Shown here: one piece after another, positions 21,652-26,892 of the stretch
Layout of the letters: the number at the start of each line of letters is the position of its first letter
How positions within the stretch are numbered: the stretch's first letter is position 1
Origin: a virus
Virus record (IMG/VR): IMGVR_UViG_3300023184_000449
Span: 1 to 26,892 of that record
Reading direction: 5' to 3' (one strand)
DNA length: 26,892 nucleotides
Program-made: the position numbers and the translations under genes
Notes under the pieces: model-generated
What the model was told of the DNA's origin: nothing
Seen by the model: the letters and a program-made list of their open reading frames with translations, nothing else
The model's database searches: none

Positions 21652-21726
21652 GGTAATGTAGCATAACGGTAGTGCAACTGCTTCATACGCAGTCAAGTGG
21701 AAGTTCGATTCTTCCCATTACCACCA
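21652..21726 (+). tRNA. tRNA-Met (CAT), elongator type
   Basis: GGTAATG/CATTACC acceptor with a G1-C72 pair (not the initiator C1-A72 mismatch); anticodon loop TTCATAC; encoded CCA. The 3' half is overlapped on the other strand by a small gene (21693-21932). Confidence 0.93.
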
Positions 21727-21932
21727 GATAATCTCGTATCCGGTACAAACGGTTCTTTGGCAACCGGAACTACTTCGACAAAAGGTGTTGGTTTTACGTC
21801 AAGAGTTGTGTCACGTGTAAATTCACGTACATTAGTAGAACGCATTGGATCTCGATATGGTTCATAATCTCTATAAGCATTATGCCATAATTCGTTTACA
21901 CCTAGATTAACGTTTTGTTTAAAAACAGACAT
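21693..21932 (-). CDS. Small hypothetical protein, 3' end antisense to tRNA-Met
   Basis: 79 residues (MSVFKQNVNLGVNELWHNAY at the start), hydrophilic, with Asp/Arg/Tyr repeats (AYRDYEPYRDPM) and a Pro-rich acidic middle. A TAAATACTGT late-type box abuts the ATG, the same layout as at three other starts, which supports a real gene. The last 11 codons (SGGNGKNRTST) are read from the antisense of tRNA-Met. This is unusual and suggests that either the tRNA or the gene end was acquired. Function unknown. Confidence 0.6.
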   Translation of the reverse strand: MSVFKQNVNLGVNELWHNAYRDYEPYRDPMRSTNVREFTRDTTLDVKPTPFVEVVPVAKEPFVPDTRLSGGNGKNRTST

Positions 21933-21942
21933 ACAGTATTTA
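21933..21942 (-). promoter_or_regulatory. T4-type late promoter box abutting a start codon (minus strand)
   Basis: Minus-strand TAAATACTGT then ATG (21932), with 4 nt between TAAATA and the start. It overlaps the first base of tRNA-Ile on the other strand. Confidence 0.5.
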
Positions 21943-22015
21943 CTTCCTTAGCTCAAAAGCAGAGCATTCGACTGATAATCGAAAGACGTAGGAGCGTTAC
22001 CTTCAGGAAGTACCA
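21942..22015 (+). tRNA. tRNA-Ile (GAT), atypical T-arm
   Basis: ACTTCCT/AGGAAGT acceptor, anticodon arm TTCGA-CTGATAA-TCGAA and encoded CCA are good. The T-arm reads GTAGG-AGCGTTA-CCTTC: the conserved TTCRA loop is missing and one stem pair fails. It may be a decaying tRNA, or one using an unusual elbow. Confidence 0.7.
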
Positions 22016-22024
22016 AGATTTATG

Positions 22025-22053
22025 TTGACAGGCGTCTGCTTGTCGTATATAAT
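22025..22053 (+). promoter_or_regulatory. Consensus sigma70 promoter within the tRNA array
   Basis: TTGACA (22025-22030), 17-bp spacer, TATAAT (22048-22053), directly ahead of tRNA-Thr. Full consensus at both hexamers. Confidence 0.9.
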
Positions 22054-22061
22054 AGTTTTAC

Positions 22062-22136
22062 GCCGACTTAGCACAGTGGTAGTGCAATCGCCTTGTAAGC
22101 GATAGGTCATCAGTTCGAATCCGATAGTCGGCACCA
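22062..22136 (+). tRNA. tRNA-Thr (TGT)
   Basis: GCCGACT/AGTCGGC acceptor, anticodon loop CTTGTAA, TTCGA T-loop, encoded CCA. Confidence 0.95.
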
Positions 22137-22141
22137 AATAT

Positions 22142-22217
22142 TCCTCGATAGCTCAGTTGGTAGAGCAAAGCACTGTTAATGCTTGGGTCACACGTTCGAA
22201 CCGTGTTCGAGGAGCCA
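22142..22217 (+). tRNA. tRNA-Asn (GTT)
   Basis: TCCTCGA/TCGAGGA acceptor, anticodon loop CTGTTAA, G discriminator, encoded CCA. Confidence 0.95.
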
Positions 22218-22227
22218 AAGGATCATA

Positions 22228-22476
22228 ATGACAGACTATATAACAACATTCGTTGCAATTTTTTTACTTGACATTGTGTACACCTACTATCTAAGATGCG
22301 TGGCCGCTGACAATGTATTGGGTGCGAGTTTTTGGAGTGTGGCCTGTTATATATTAGGAAGTGTAGCAGTCATAAATTATACAACCAATCACTGGTTAAT
22401 GATTCCGGCCGTGGCAGGTGCGTTTTGCGGCACGTATGTTGGCATGAAGATTAAAAAGAAACAATTCGGAGTATAG
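22228..22476 (+). CDS. Small multi-span membrane protein
   Basis: 82 residues from the ATG at 22228 (MTDYITTFVAIFLLDIVYTY), chosen because AAAGGA lies 7-12 nt upstream; an earlier in-frame ATG at 22183 lies inside tRNA-Asn. About three hydrophobic helices cover residues 5-28, 33-50 and 56-75, with a basic end (KIKKKQFGV). GAFCGTYVGMK and the Asp in the first helix are notable. The last codons and stop (TAG at 22474-22476) are inside tRNA-Pro. Inner-membrane location is likely, function unknown; a transporter-like or holin-like role cannot be told apart. Confidence 0.78.
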   Translation: MTDYITTFVAIFLLDIVYTYYLRCVAADNVLGASFWSVACYILGSVAVINYTTNHWLMIPAVAGAFCGTYVGMKIKKKQFGV

Positions 22477-22543
22477 CACAGCCTGGTAGTGCGCCTGGTT
22501 TGGGACCAGGAGGTCCGAGGTTCGATCCCTCGTACTCCGACCA
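22467..22543 (+). tRNA. tRNA-Pro (TGG)
   Basis: CGGAGTA/TACTCCG acceptor, anticodon loop TTTGGGA, encoded CCA. The 5' acceptor strand doubles as the last codons of the membrane protein gene. Confidence 0.95.
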
Positions 22544-22548
22544 CGAAC

Positions 22549-22632
22549 GCGAGTGTGGAGAAATGGTATACTCAGGAGACTTAAAATCTCCCGTCTTAGG
22601 GCATGCCGGTTCGAGTCCGGCCACTCGTACCA
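22549..22632 (+). tRNA. tRNA-Leu (TAA)
   Basis: GCGAGTG/CACTCGT acceptor, anticodon loop CTTAAAA, long variable arm, encoded CCA. Confidence 0.95.
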
Positions 22633-22640
22633 ATTCAAAA

Positions 22641-22715
22641 CTGGCTATAGTACAACGGATAGTACATAGAGCTTCTACCTCTAGAATGTGGGTTCGATTC
22701 CTGCTAGCCGGACCA
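22641..22715 (+). tRNA. tRNA-Arg (TCT)
   Basis: CTGGCTA/TAGCCGG acceptor, anticodon loop CTTCTAC, encoded CCA. The D-arm resembles that of tRNA-Arg(TCG) at 25086. Confidence 0.94.
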
Positions 22716-22725
22716 ATAAAGTAAT

Positions 22726-22808
22726 GCCTCGGTGGCGCAATATACCGGGTAGACGCATCTGTTCAAGAGACAGACTAGTTGCGGGTTCGAATCCCGTCCG
22801 GGGCACCA
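22726..22808 (+). tRNA. tRNA-Leu-like with atypical anticodon loop (AAG or CAA)
   Basis: GCCTCGG/CCGGGGC acceptor, Leu-like D-arm and variable arm, TTCGA T-loop, encoded CCA. The anticodon stem TCTGT/ACAGA gives the loop TCAAGAG, with C instead of the nearly universal U at 33 and anticodon AAG. Opening one pair gives a 9-nt loop in which TTCAA could present CAA. Confidence 0.8.
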
Positions 22809-22809
22809 A

Positions 22810-23202
22810 TTAGATAATGCGCTTCCTAAAATAAGGCATTAGTTGTTTATATAGTCCAATATCAAACTGCATCACACATATATCAGGACTAAAAATATCC
22901 GAGACAAAATCTCCAATTTGATTTTTATCTACTTTGGTATACGTTTTAGTAAACTCATGTACCGCAGGCGTTATATTTAAATAGTTAAGCCAAACTGCAT
23001 CAATATTACAAGCAATGTTATTGGTTAAATTCTCGATAGTGATCGAGTTACGATCGTGTATATTGATAGGTGCAATAAAATCTAAGTTACTACGACATTG
23101 TACTACTTTAACAACGTCGTTAACAGTAACTCTAATGTGTATTAACTCCTCACTAGAAAAATTAAATTTCAAATTGTGTACCGGAACATAATTAAAGTCC
23201 AT
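22810..23202 (-). CDS. Hypothetical protein downstream of PP-loop ATPase 2
   Basis: 130 residues, start 1 nt after the PP-loop gene stop, so the two are co-translated. It is a beta-rich, Asn/Ile-rich sequence (IRVTVNDVVKVVQCRSNLDF) with a basic end (YFRKRII). No recognised motif. The minus-strand gene ends at 22810, two bases beyond the plus-strand tRNA-Leu-like CCA end, leaving no spacer for a terminator. Confidence 0.7.
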   Translation of the reverse strand: MDFNYVPVHNLKFNFSSEELIHIRVTVNDVVKVVQCRSNLDFIAPINIHDRNSITIENLTNNIACNIDAVWLNYLNITPAVHEFTKTYTKVDKNQIGDFVSDIFSPDICVMQFDIGLYKQLMPYFRKRII

Positions 23203-23203
23203 A

Positions 23204-24304
23204 TCAAATCCCTTGTAAACTAGTTAGTGTATCTTGTAAACTTACAAAAGGATACTGACTTGGTTTGAATGTCTTGTATGCATTATCTTTTTTATAGACA
23301 AACAAGTACTGCTGATCAAATCGAGCAAGTTTTTTAACTATCCAGTGTATACTTAATGAACTGTTGACTTTTTCTTTATTATGTAAGAAATCGTTATTAT
23401 GCCAATACTGAACAACAACTTCTTTAAACGGTTGTTTATACTCGTTATACTTGTCACCTATTAGTGATGTTTTATTATGTATACACCAAGAGTCAAATTC
23501 AGGTGTATTGAAAAATTGTACGGTATTATTGGCAAAATTGTTTTCTAAATTGTAGTCCCAGTCCCGACGTGCAAAGTTTGTATGTCGTATGTAAAAATAA
23601 AACCACCAACGTGCATCAAACACAGTCGCAATTGGGCTCTGTGATTCAGAAAACAACTGTTCGCAACGTGTGATGAACACGTCGTTACATCCTTGTGCTT
23701 TAAAAAATATCTGCCAAGGTTGATTGAGCCAAGTGCCATGTTCATCGTAAAAACTACGATCTAAACTACCAGTTATTTCATCTGCACTAGTACCAGTGAC
23801 AATTAAATCATCGGGCTTAAATTTTGTATCCCATCGGTCGCTCCACATTGTGGTACGGATATTAAATTTCTGTATGTGGTCGTAGAAGTAAGGATTTTCT
23901 CTTATGCTTTCACAGGTGTGATACAGTTCGATTTGATCAGGAGGTGCAACAGATAGTATACTTGCAACTGAAAGAGTACTGTCAATACCGCCACTCCAGA
24001 ATAATTTTATGTTGTTGTTTTTATCAACAATTTGTTGTGCCCTGCGTTCTACAACTGCTGAAAGACTTTCGGGCGCAGAGACTTCGGGATCTGCAACAGC
24101 GTCAAAAGAGATGCGTTGGGTAAACTTATAGAATCTAGGTTGGTTAGTATACCCGGCCTCGTTTGCGTCCTTGCTCCAAATGGAATTTAATTGGATTAAA
24201 AATTCGTCATCTGTAGTGAGTCGGGCATTACGTTGTAACCTGGGCAGTAGGTTAACGAATGCTGGCGTCACTTTGGCCAGCGTTGGGAGTGTTATCTTGT
24301 CCAT
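23204..24304 (-). CDS. PP-loop ATPase (asparagine synthetase-like fold) protein 2
   Basis: 366 residues on the minus strand. IKLFWSGGIDSTLSVASI contains the PP-loop SGGIDST (104-110), as in asparagine synthetase and QueC-type enzymes. An acidic EITGSLDRSF segment follows where asparagine synthetases often have a second ATP-site loop. No N-terminal glutaminase domain, so ammonia or an amine would come from elsewhere. It shares fold and loop with the enzyme at 16938 but little obvious sequence otherwise. Overlaps by 13 nt with the upstream 97-residue gene. Substrate unknown. Confidence 0.82.
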   Translation of the reverse strand: MDKITLPTLAKVTPAFVNLLPRLQRNARLTTDDEFLIQLNSIWSKDANEAGYTNQPRFYKFTQRISFDAVADPEVSAPESLSAVVERRAQQIVDKNNNIKLFWSGGIDSTLSVASILSVAPPDQIELYHTCESIRENPYFYDHIQKFNIRTTMWSDRWDTKFKPDDLIVTGTSADEITGSLDRSFYDEHGTWLNQPWQIFFKAQGCNDVFITRCEQLFSESQSPIATVFDARWWFYFYIRHTNFARRDWDYNLENNFANNTVQFFNTPEFDSWCIHNKTSLIGDKYNEYKQPFKEVVVQYWHNNDFLHNKEKVNSSLSIHWIVKKLARFDQQYLFVYKKDNAYKTFKPSQYPFVSLQDTLTSLQGI

Positions 24305-24585
24305 CGAGATACCTTAATGGGAAGTAGACCTATCATTTCTGACAAATACTGAATAACGTCTTCTTTTGAGGGCTCGGTAGAAAAATCATAGGAGTATGAC
24401 AGCTCTAGTATTTTCTTCTCAACATCAATTAGTCTTACCAATTCGTTATCATTGAATTCTAATGTAGTTTCTTCGCTGTTTAGTTGCGACAACCGATCAA
24501 TCATTAATAACTCTTTTTCTTTTTGAATAAGTTCGGTCACAGCAAGAAGCCAGCGCAAACGGCGAAATTCGATTTCTTTATTCAT
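24292..24585 (-). CDS. Small coiled-coil protein, first gene of minus-strand operon
   Basis: 97 residues, mostly charged helix (RRLRWLLAVTELIQKEKELL, then VEKKILELSYSY), likely coiled coil. A perfect TATAAATA sits 5 nt before its ATG. It is followed with overlap by the PP-loop ATPase and the 130-residue gene, so it heads a three-gene late operon. No catalytic motif. Confidence 0.72.
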   Translation of the reverse strand: MNKEIEFRRLRWLLAVTELIQKEKELLMIDRLSQLNSEETTLEFNDNELVRLIDVEKKILELSYSYDFSTEPSKEDVIQYLSEMIGLLPIKVSRWTR

Positions 24586-24598
24586 AAAAATATTTATA
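24586..24598 (-). promoter_or_regulatory. T4-type late promoter (TATAAATA) abutting a start codon
   Basis: Minus-strand TATAAATA (24598-24591) followed by TTTTT and ATG (24585). An AGGAG lies upstream of the box, so it cannot act as the ribosome site of a transcript starting after the box. Confidence 0.7.
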
Positions 24599-24610
24599 CT
24601 CCTATCTCAC

Positions 24611-24639
24611 TTGACAAATATAAGTAAGTATAGTACAAT
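24611..24639 (+). promoter_or_regulatory. Sigma70-type promoter for the second tRNA group
   Basis: TTGACA (24611-24616), 17-bp spacer, TACAAT (24634-24639), 9 nt before tRNA-Gly. Confidence 0.88.
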
Positions 24640-24648
24640 GACACAAAC

Positions 24649-24722
24649 GCGGGATTGATGTAATGGTTGCCTGTGACCTTGCCAAGGTTATCGTAGGAGT
24701 TCGATTCTCCTATCCCGCTCCA
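24649..24722 (+). tRNA. tRNA-Gly (GCC)
   Basis: GCGGGAT/ATCCCGC acceptor, anticodon loop TTGCCAA, U discriminator as expected for Gly, encoded CCA. Confidence 0.95.
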
Positions 24723-24728
24723 GAATCT

Positions 24729-24803
24729 GCATCCTTAGCTCAGCGGTAGAGTTCCTGATTTACATTCAGGCTGTCGGCGGTTCGATCCCGTCAGGATGTA
24801 CCA
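24729..24803 (+). tRNA. tRNA-Val (TAC)
   Basis: GCATCCT/AGGATGT acceptor, anticodon loop TTTACAT, TTCGA T-loop, encoded CCA. Confidence 0.95.
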
Positions 24804-24812
24804 GATATATTT

Positions 24813-24886
24813 GGCCCTCTCGTTCAGTGGCAGGACTGCGGATTCCAAATCCGCCAACTGGAGTTCGATTCTCTGGGGGGTCGCCA
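24813..24886 (+). tRNA. tRNA-Trp (CCA)
   Basis: GGCCCTC/GGGGGTC acceptor, anticodon loop TTCCAAA, G discriminator as expected for Trp, encoded CCA. Confidence 0.94.
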
Positions 24887-24889
24887 GTT

Positions 24890-25085
24890 AAATATAGTGT
24901 TAGGAGTGCGAAAAAATTTCACTAGCCAGAAGCCTAACTGCTTGGGAAAAGTATGTTTCCTTGTTCTGCCTGCAACCTGAAAGGGAAGGACCGGGCGGCT
25001 CCCGGATCAGCATAGAACAAGGAAGGGGACGACGATTTAGAACCCCTTTAAACGTGTAGCAGTATTCTTAACACTTATTTTTTTT
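24890..25085 (+). ncRNA. Candidate structured RNA filling the gap between tRNA-Trp and tRNA-Arg
   Basis: AGTGTTA (24896-24902) pairs with TAACACT (25069-25075), extended by AAATA/TATTT across one bulge, giving a closing helix of about 12 bp. Inside, TTCCTTGTTCT (24957-24967) is the perfect complement of AGAACAAGGAA (25014-25024), an 11-bp helix capped by CCGGG/CCCGG (24991-25005). AGGGG/CCCCT flank 25024-25046, and AGTG/CACT lie near 24905-24923. A run of eight T (25078-25085) ends exactly at the first base of tRNA-Arg, so it may also act as a partial terminator. No known family was recognised. Confidence 0.72.
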
Positions 25086-25160
25086 GGGTCCTTAGTACAA
25101 TGGATAGTATGCTATGCTTCGAACTTAGCGATGTGGGTTCGATTCCTGCAGGACCCGCCA
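25086..25160 (+). tRNA. tRNA-Arg (TCG)
   Basis: GGGTCCT/AGGACCC acceptor, anticodon loop CTTCGAA on a stem with one T-T mismatch (CTATG/CTTAG), TTCGA T-loop, encoded CCA. Confidence 0.92.
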
Positions 25161-25167
25161 ACACACA

Positions 25168-25476
25168 ATGAATAAAACAATAGCAAACGGAAAAGTAGCA
25201 GTATTATCTAGCCCTGGGTATGGTGCCGGATGGAGCACCTGGAATCCCGACTATCCCGAAATGGTATTTGATCCGGGCCTAGTTGATCTAGTACTGGAGG
25301 GCAACGAAGAGAAAATACTAGCCTATATTGTACTCAAATGGCCCACAGCCTTTATGGGCGGTGTTGAAGATCTTAGGGTAGACTGGTTACCTGAAGGCGT
25401 TGACTTTGTGATTGAGGAGTATGATGGCGCCGAAACCATAGTAATAAAAGATAAAATGAAATGGATTACCGCATGA
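25168..25476 (+). CDS. Conserved phage hypothetical protein
   Basis: 102 residues beginning MNKTIANGKVAVLSSPGYGA. The layout VAVLSSPGYGAGWSTWN, a short FDPGLVDLVLEGN segment, FMGGVEDLRVDWLPEG and FVIEEYDGAE is one I have seen in many unrelated phages, always without a known function. It is a compact alpha/beta protein with no catalytic motif I can defend. The ATG is 7 nt after the tRNA-Arg CCA, so it is likely co-transcribed with the tRNAs. The next gene starts inside its stop codon. Confidence 0.8.
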   Translation: MNKTIANGKVAVLSSPGYGAGWSTWNPDYPEMVFDPGLVDLVLEGNEEKILAYIVLKWPTAFMGGVEDLRVDWLPEGVDFVIEEYDGAETIVIKDKMKWITA

Positions 25477-26498
25477 CATTGCATATATTAGATCCCGACG
25501 ATGGCACTCAAGTATACATGAGTTTTGCTGACTTCTTCGATTTAAATAATCCTGGACACTATGTGCTGCACAGTGACTGCAACCACAGCGACCCAGTGGA
25601 TTTTTTAATACAAAATGCCGTTGCTTACTACGACAATTACGACAAATACAATTTTAAGCATTTATTATTTTTGGATATACGGCATAATTCTGAAGACCAG
25701 ATAGCACAACTACATGGTAATAGAACAGATCGTATAATAATAACAAACGCCAGAGATTTTGGCATAACAGACTCTAGAATATTGTTTAATGACTATTTGT
25801 TTAATATAACAAAAGCATACTATTTGGGTTATAATTTCTCTATGAGTATGCCTTGGCGATTTGATGGTAAATCTGATTTTGTAATTTCTGAACCTGTGGC
25901 TCCCGAAAATAAACATAAAATTTACATAGCACCCAACAGAACTTACTTTGACCCAGAGATGCCCAAACAGAGATTTTACAGAGGCCAATTGATGCAACTG
26001 TTAAAAACCAAGTATCGAATATTGGGACATTTGGGAAATGTCACAGACCCAGACATAGGCGGACTGCGTACAAACACCGACTTAACATCACCAATTGGAT
26101 TCAGACCACCGCACGATACCTATTATCAAGACAGTTTTATTAGCATTTATGGCGAAACACTTGAGTACGGATCAACATTTGTGGCAACGGAAAAAACATT
26201 TAGTCCTTTAATTAAAGGGCATTTTATTTTGCCATACAGCACATGTCGATTCATCGAGTACACCAAAAAGTATTACGGATTCCAATTCCCCAATTTTATT
26301 GATTACAGCTACGATCTTGTTGAAGATGACGAAAAACGATATCAAGCATATAGTGCAGAAGTAGAACGTTTATTGGCAATGCCCATTGACCTCTGGCGTG
26401 AGCATTGGAGTAACAATTTAGTACTAATACAAATAAATCAACAGATATTTCACACACGCCCGTATCACTGTACAGATTTGACAAGTATATTAGAATAG
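25473..26498 (+). CDS. Glycosyltransferase-like protein (GT10/fucosyltransferase-like C-terminus)
   Basis: 341 residues from the ATG at 25473, chosen because it forms an ATGA overlap with the previous gene as elsewhere in the window; an in-frame ATG at 25461 would add four residues. The C-terminal half has SFISIYGETLEYG (about 221-233) then TEKTFSPLIKGHFILP (239-254). This is the acceptor/donor-site arrangement of GT10 and related phage glycosyltransferases, with the helix LKGHF-type segment and FIDYSYD further on. The N-terminal half is a less conserved Rossmann-like domain. The product may decorate a virion protein, DNA base or host glycan. Confidence 0.68.
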   Translation: MTLHILDPDDGTQVYMSFADFFDLNNPGHYVLHSDCNHSDPVDFLIQNAVAYYDNYDKYNFKHLLFLDIRHNSEDQIAQLHGNRTDRIIITNARDFGITDSRILFNDYLFNITKAYYLGYNFSMSMPWRFDGKSDFVISEPVAPENKHKIYIAPNRTYFDPEMPKQRFYRGQLMQLLKTKYRILGHLGNVTDPDIGGLRTNTDLTSPIGFRPPHDTYYQDSFISIYGETLEYGSTFVATEKTFSPLIKGHFILPYSTCRFIEYTKKYYGFQFPNFIDYSYDLVEDDEKRYQAYSAEVERLLAMPIDLWREHWSNNLVLIQINQQIFHTRPYHCTDLTSILE

Positions 26499-26506
26499 TG
26501 TATAAT
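26478..26506 (+). promoter_or_regulatory. Consensus sigma70 promoter for the phosphoesterase gene
   Basis: TTGACA (26478-26483), 17-bp spacer, TATAAT (26501-26506), overlapping the end of the upstream gene. AAGGAAAGGAGAG follows before the ATG at 26533. Confidence 0.9.
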
Positions 26507-26532
26507 AAACACATTAAGGAAAGGAGAGACGT

Positions 26533-26892
26533 ATGCCCGGTGTATTTTTAGTAAGCGACACACATTTTGGACACATGGGTGTATGTCGCTTCACACGTAA
26601 CGATGGTGTTACAAAGTTAAGGCCGTGGGATAGTCCTGAGGAAATGGACGAAGCAATGGTTCGGGCCTGGAACGAACGTGTACGGCCCACTGACAAGGTC
26701 TACCATTTGGGTGATGTTGTGATCAACCGCAAGGCGTTAAAAACCTTGGCCCGCTTGAACGGCGACAAGGTGTTGATACGTGGCAATCACGACATCTTCC
26801 GTGATGACGAGTACCGAGAGTATTTTAGAGAATTACGAGCCTACCATGTGATGAACGGAATGATTCTCTCTCATATTCCGTTACATACAGAG
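26533..26892 (+). CDS. Calcineurin-like metallophosphoesterase, 3' partial
   Basis: 120 codons visible, running off the window. Strong GGAGAG ribosome site. SDTHFGH (D9, H11), HLGDVV (D61) and RGNHD (84-87) are the first three metal-binding motifs of the calcineurin-like family, and SHIPLH at the end looks like the fourth. The family hydrolyses phosphomonoesters or diesters; phage members of this type are common and mostly uncharacterised. It has its own host-type promoter, suggesting early expression. Confidence 0.92.
   Translation, partial: MPGVFLVSDTHFGHMGVCRFTRNDGVTKLRPWDSPEEMDEAMVRAWNERVRPTDKVYHLGDVVINRKALKTLARLNGDKVLIRGNHDIFRDDEYREYFRELRAYHVMNGMILSHIPLHTE

Noticed and set aside
22396-22724. 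Open frames on both strands between 22396 and 22724
   Set aside because: They are read from tRNA-Pro, Leu and Arg sequences and the membrane gene; tRNA shadows.
1-26892. CRISPR array, insertion sequence or integrase/attachment site
   Set aside because: No regularly spaced direct repeats with unique spacers, no transposase or integrase motifs and no terminal inverted repeats were seen.

Overview
The window looks like part of the genome of a large T4-like tailed phage (myovirus type), probably environmental and uncultured. The evidence is a gp17-type terminase large subunit, a gp32-type single-strand DNA-binding protein, UvsX and a UvsY-like mediator, densely packed genes with ATGA/TAATG overlaps, exact T4-type late promoter sequences (TATAAATA) and a large CCA-encoding tRNA array. 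Strong sigma70-type promoters with 17-bp spacers point to a proteobacterial host. A boxA-like element suggests, weakly, a betaproteobacterium.

Layout. (1) 1-2035: four overlapping small genes, two sharing an N-terminal MKISEVI.EG sequence that resembles a T4 capsid-targeting peptide. (2) 2019-5748: an HNH nuclease on the minus strand, the terminase, and a 515-residue protein of unknown function. (3) 5768-6945: gp32 as a single unit with its own terminator-promoter-terminator. (4) 6948-14992: an unusual metabolic block (sulfotransferase-like protein, four radical SAM proteins of which one is split, a short-chain dehydrogenase, a methyltransferase) interleaved with uvsX and a uvsY-like gene. 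(5) 15003-16583: a 526-residue protein of unknown function. (6) 16626-25160: an accessory region with 23 tRNA genes for 19 amino acids (no Phe). It also holds two PP-loop ATPases, a 2OG-Fe(II) oxygenase, small proteins, and several long gene-free stretches that fold on paper into elaborate RNAs. (7) 25168-26892: a conserved small protein, a glycosyltransferase-like protein and a metallophosphoesterase cut by the window end.

The most striking signal is a set of structured RNA candidates in the tRNA array (18530-18772, 20190-20646, 20977-21200, 24890-25085). Two of them end in long helices whose last base directly precedes the first base of a tRNA (18772/18773 and 20646/20647), and a third ends in a T8 run against tRNA-Arg. 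RNase P would therefore define their 3' ends. The 20190-20646 RNA has two stacked domains closed by 12-14 bp and about 22 bp helices and is preceded by a promoter pair duplicated at exactly 100 bp and a boxA-like element. This resembles in concept the large ornate phage RNAs (GOLLD, ROOL) found beside tRNAs, but I could not match it to either.

A second theme is late transcription. Several genes have TAAATA placed 4-5 nt before the ATG with no ribosome binding site between, which predicts nearly leaderless late mRNAs. Two other promoters combine TATAAATA with a sigma70 promoter.

All function calls come from reading motifs by eye; no database search or folding program was run.
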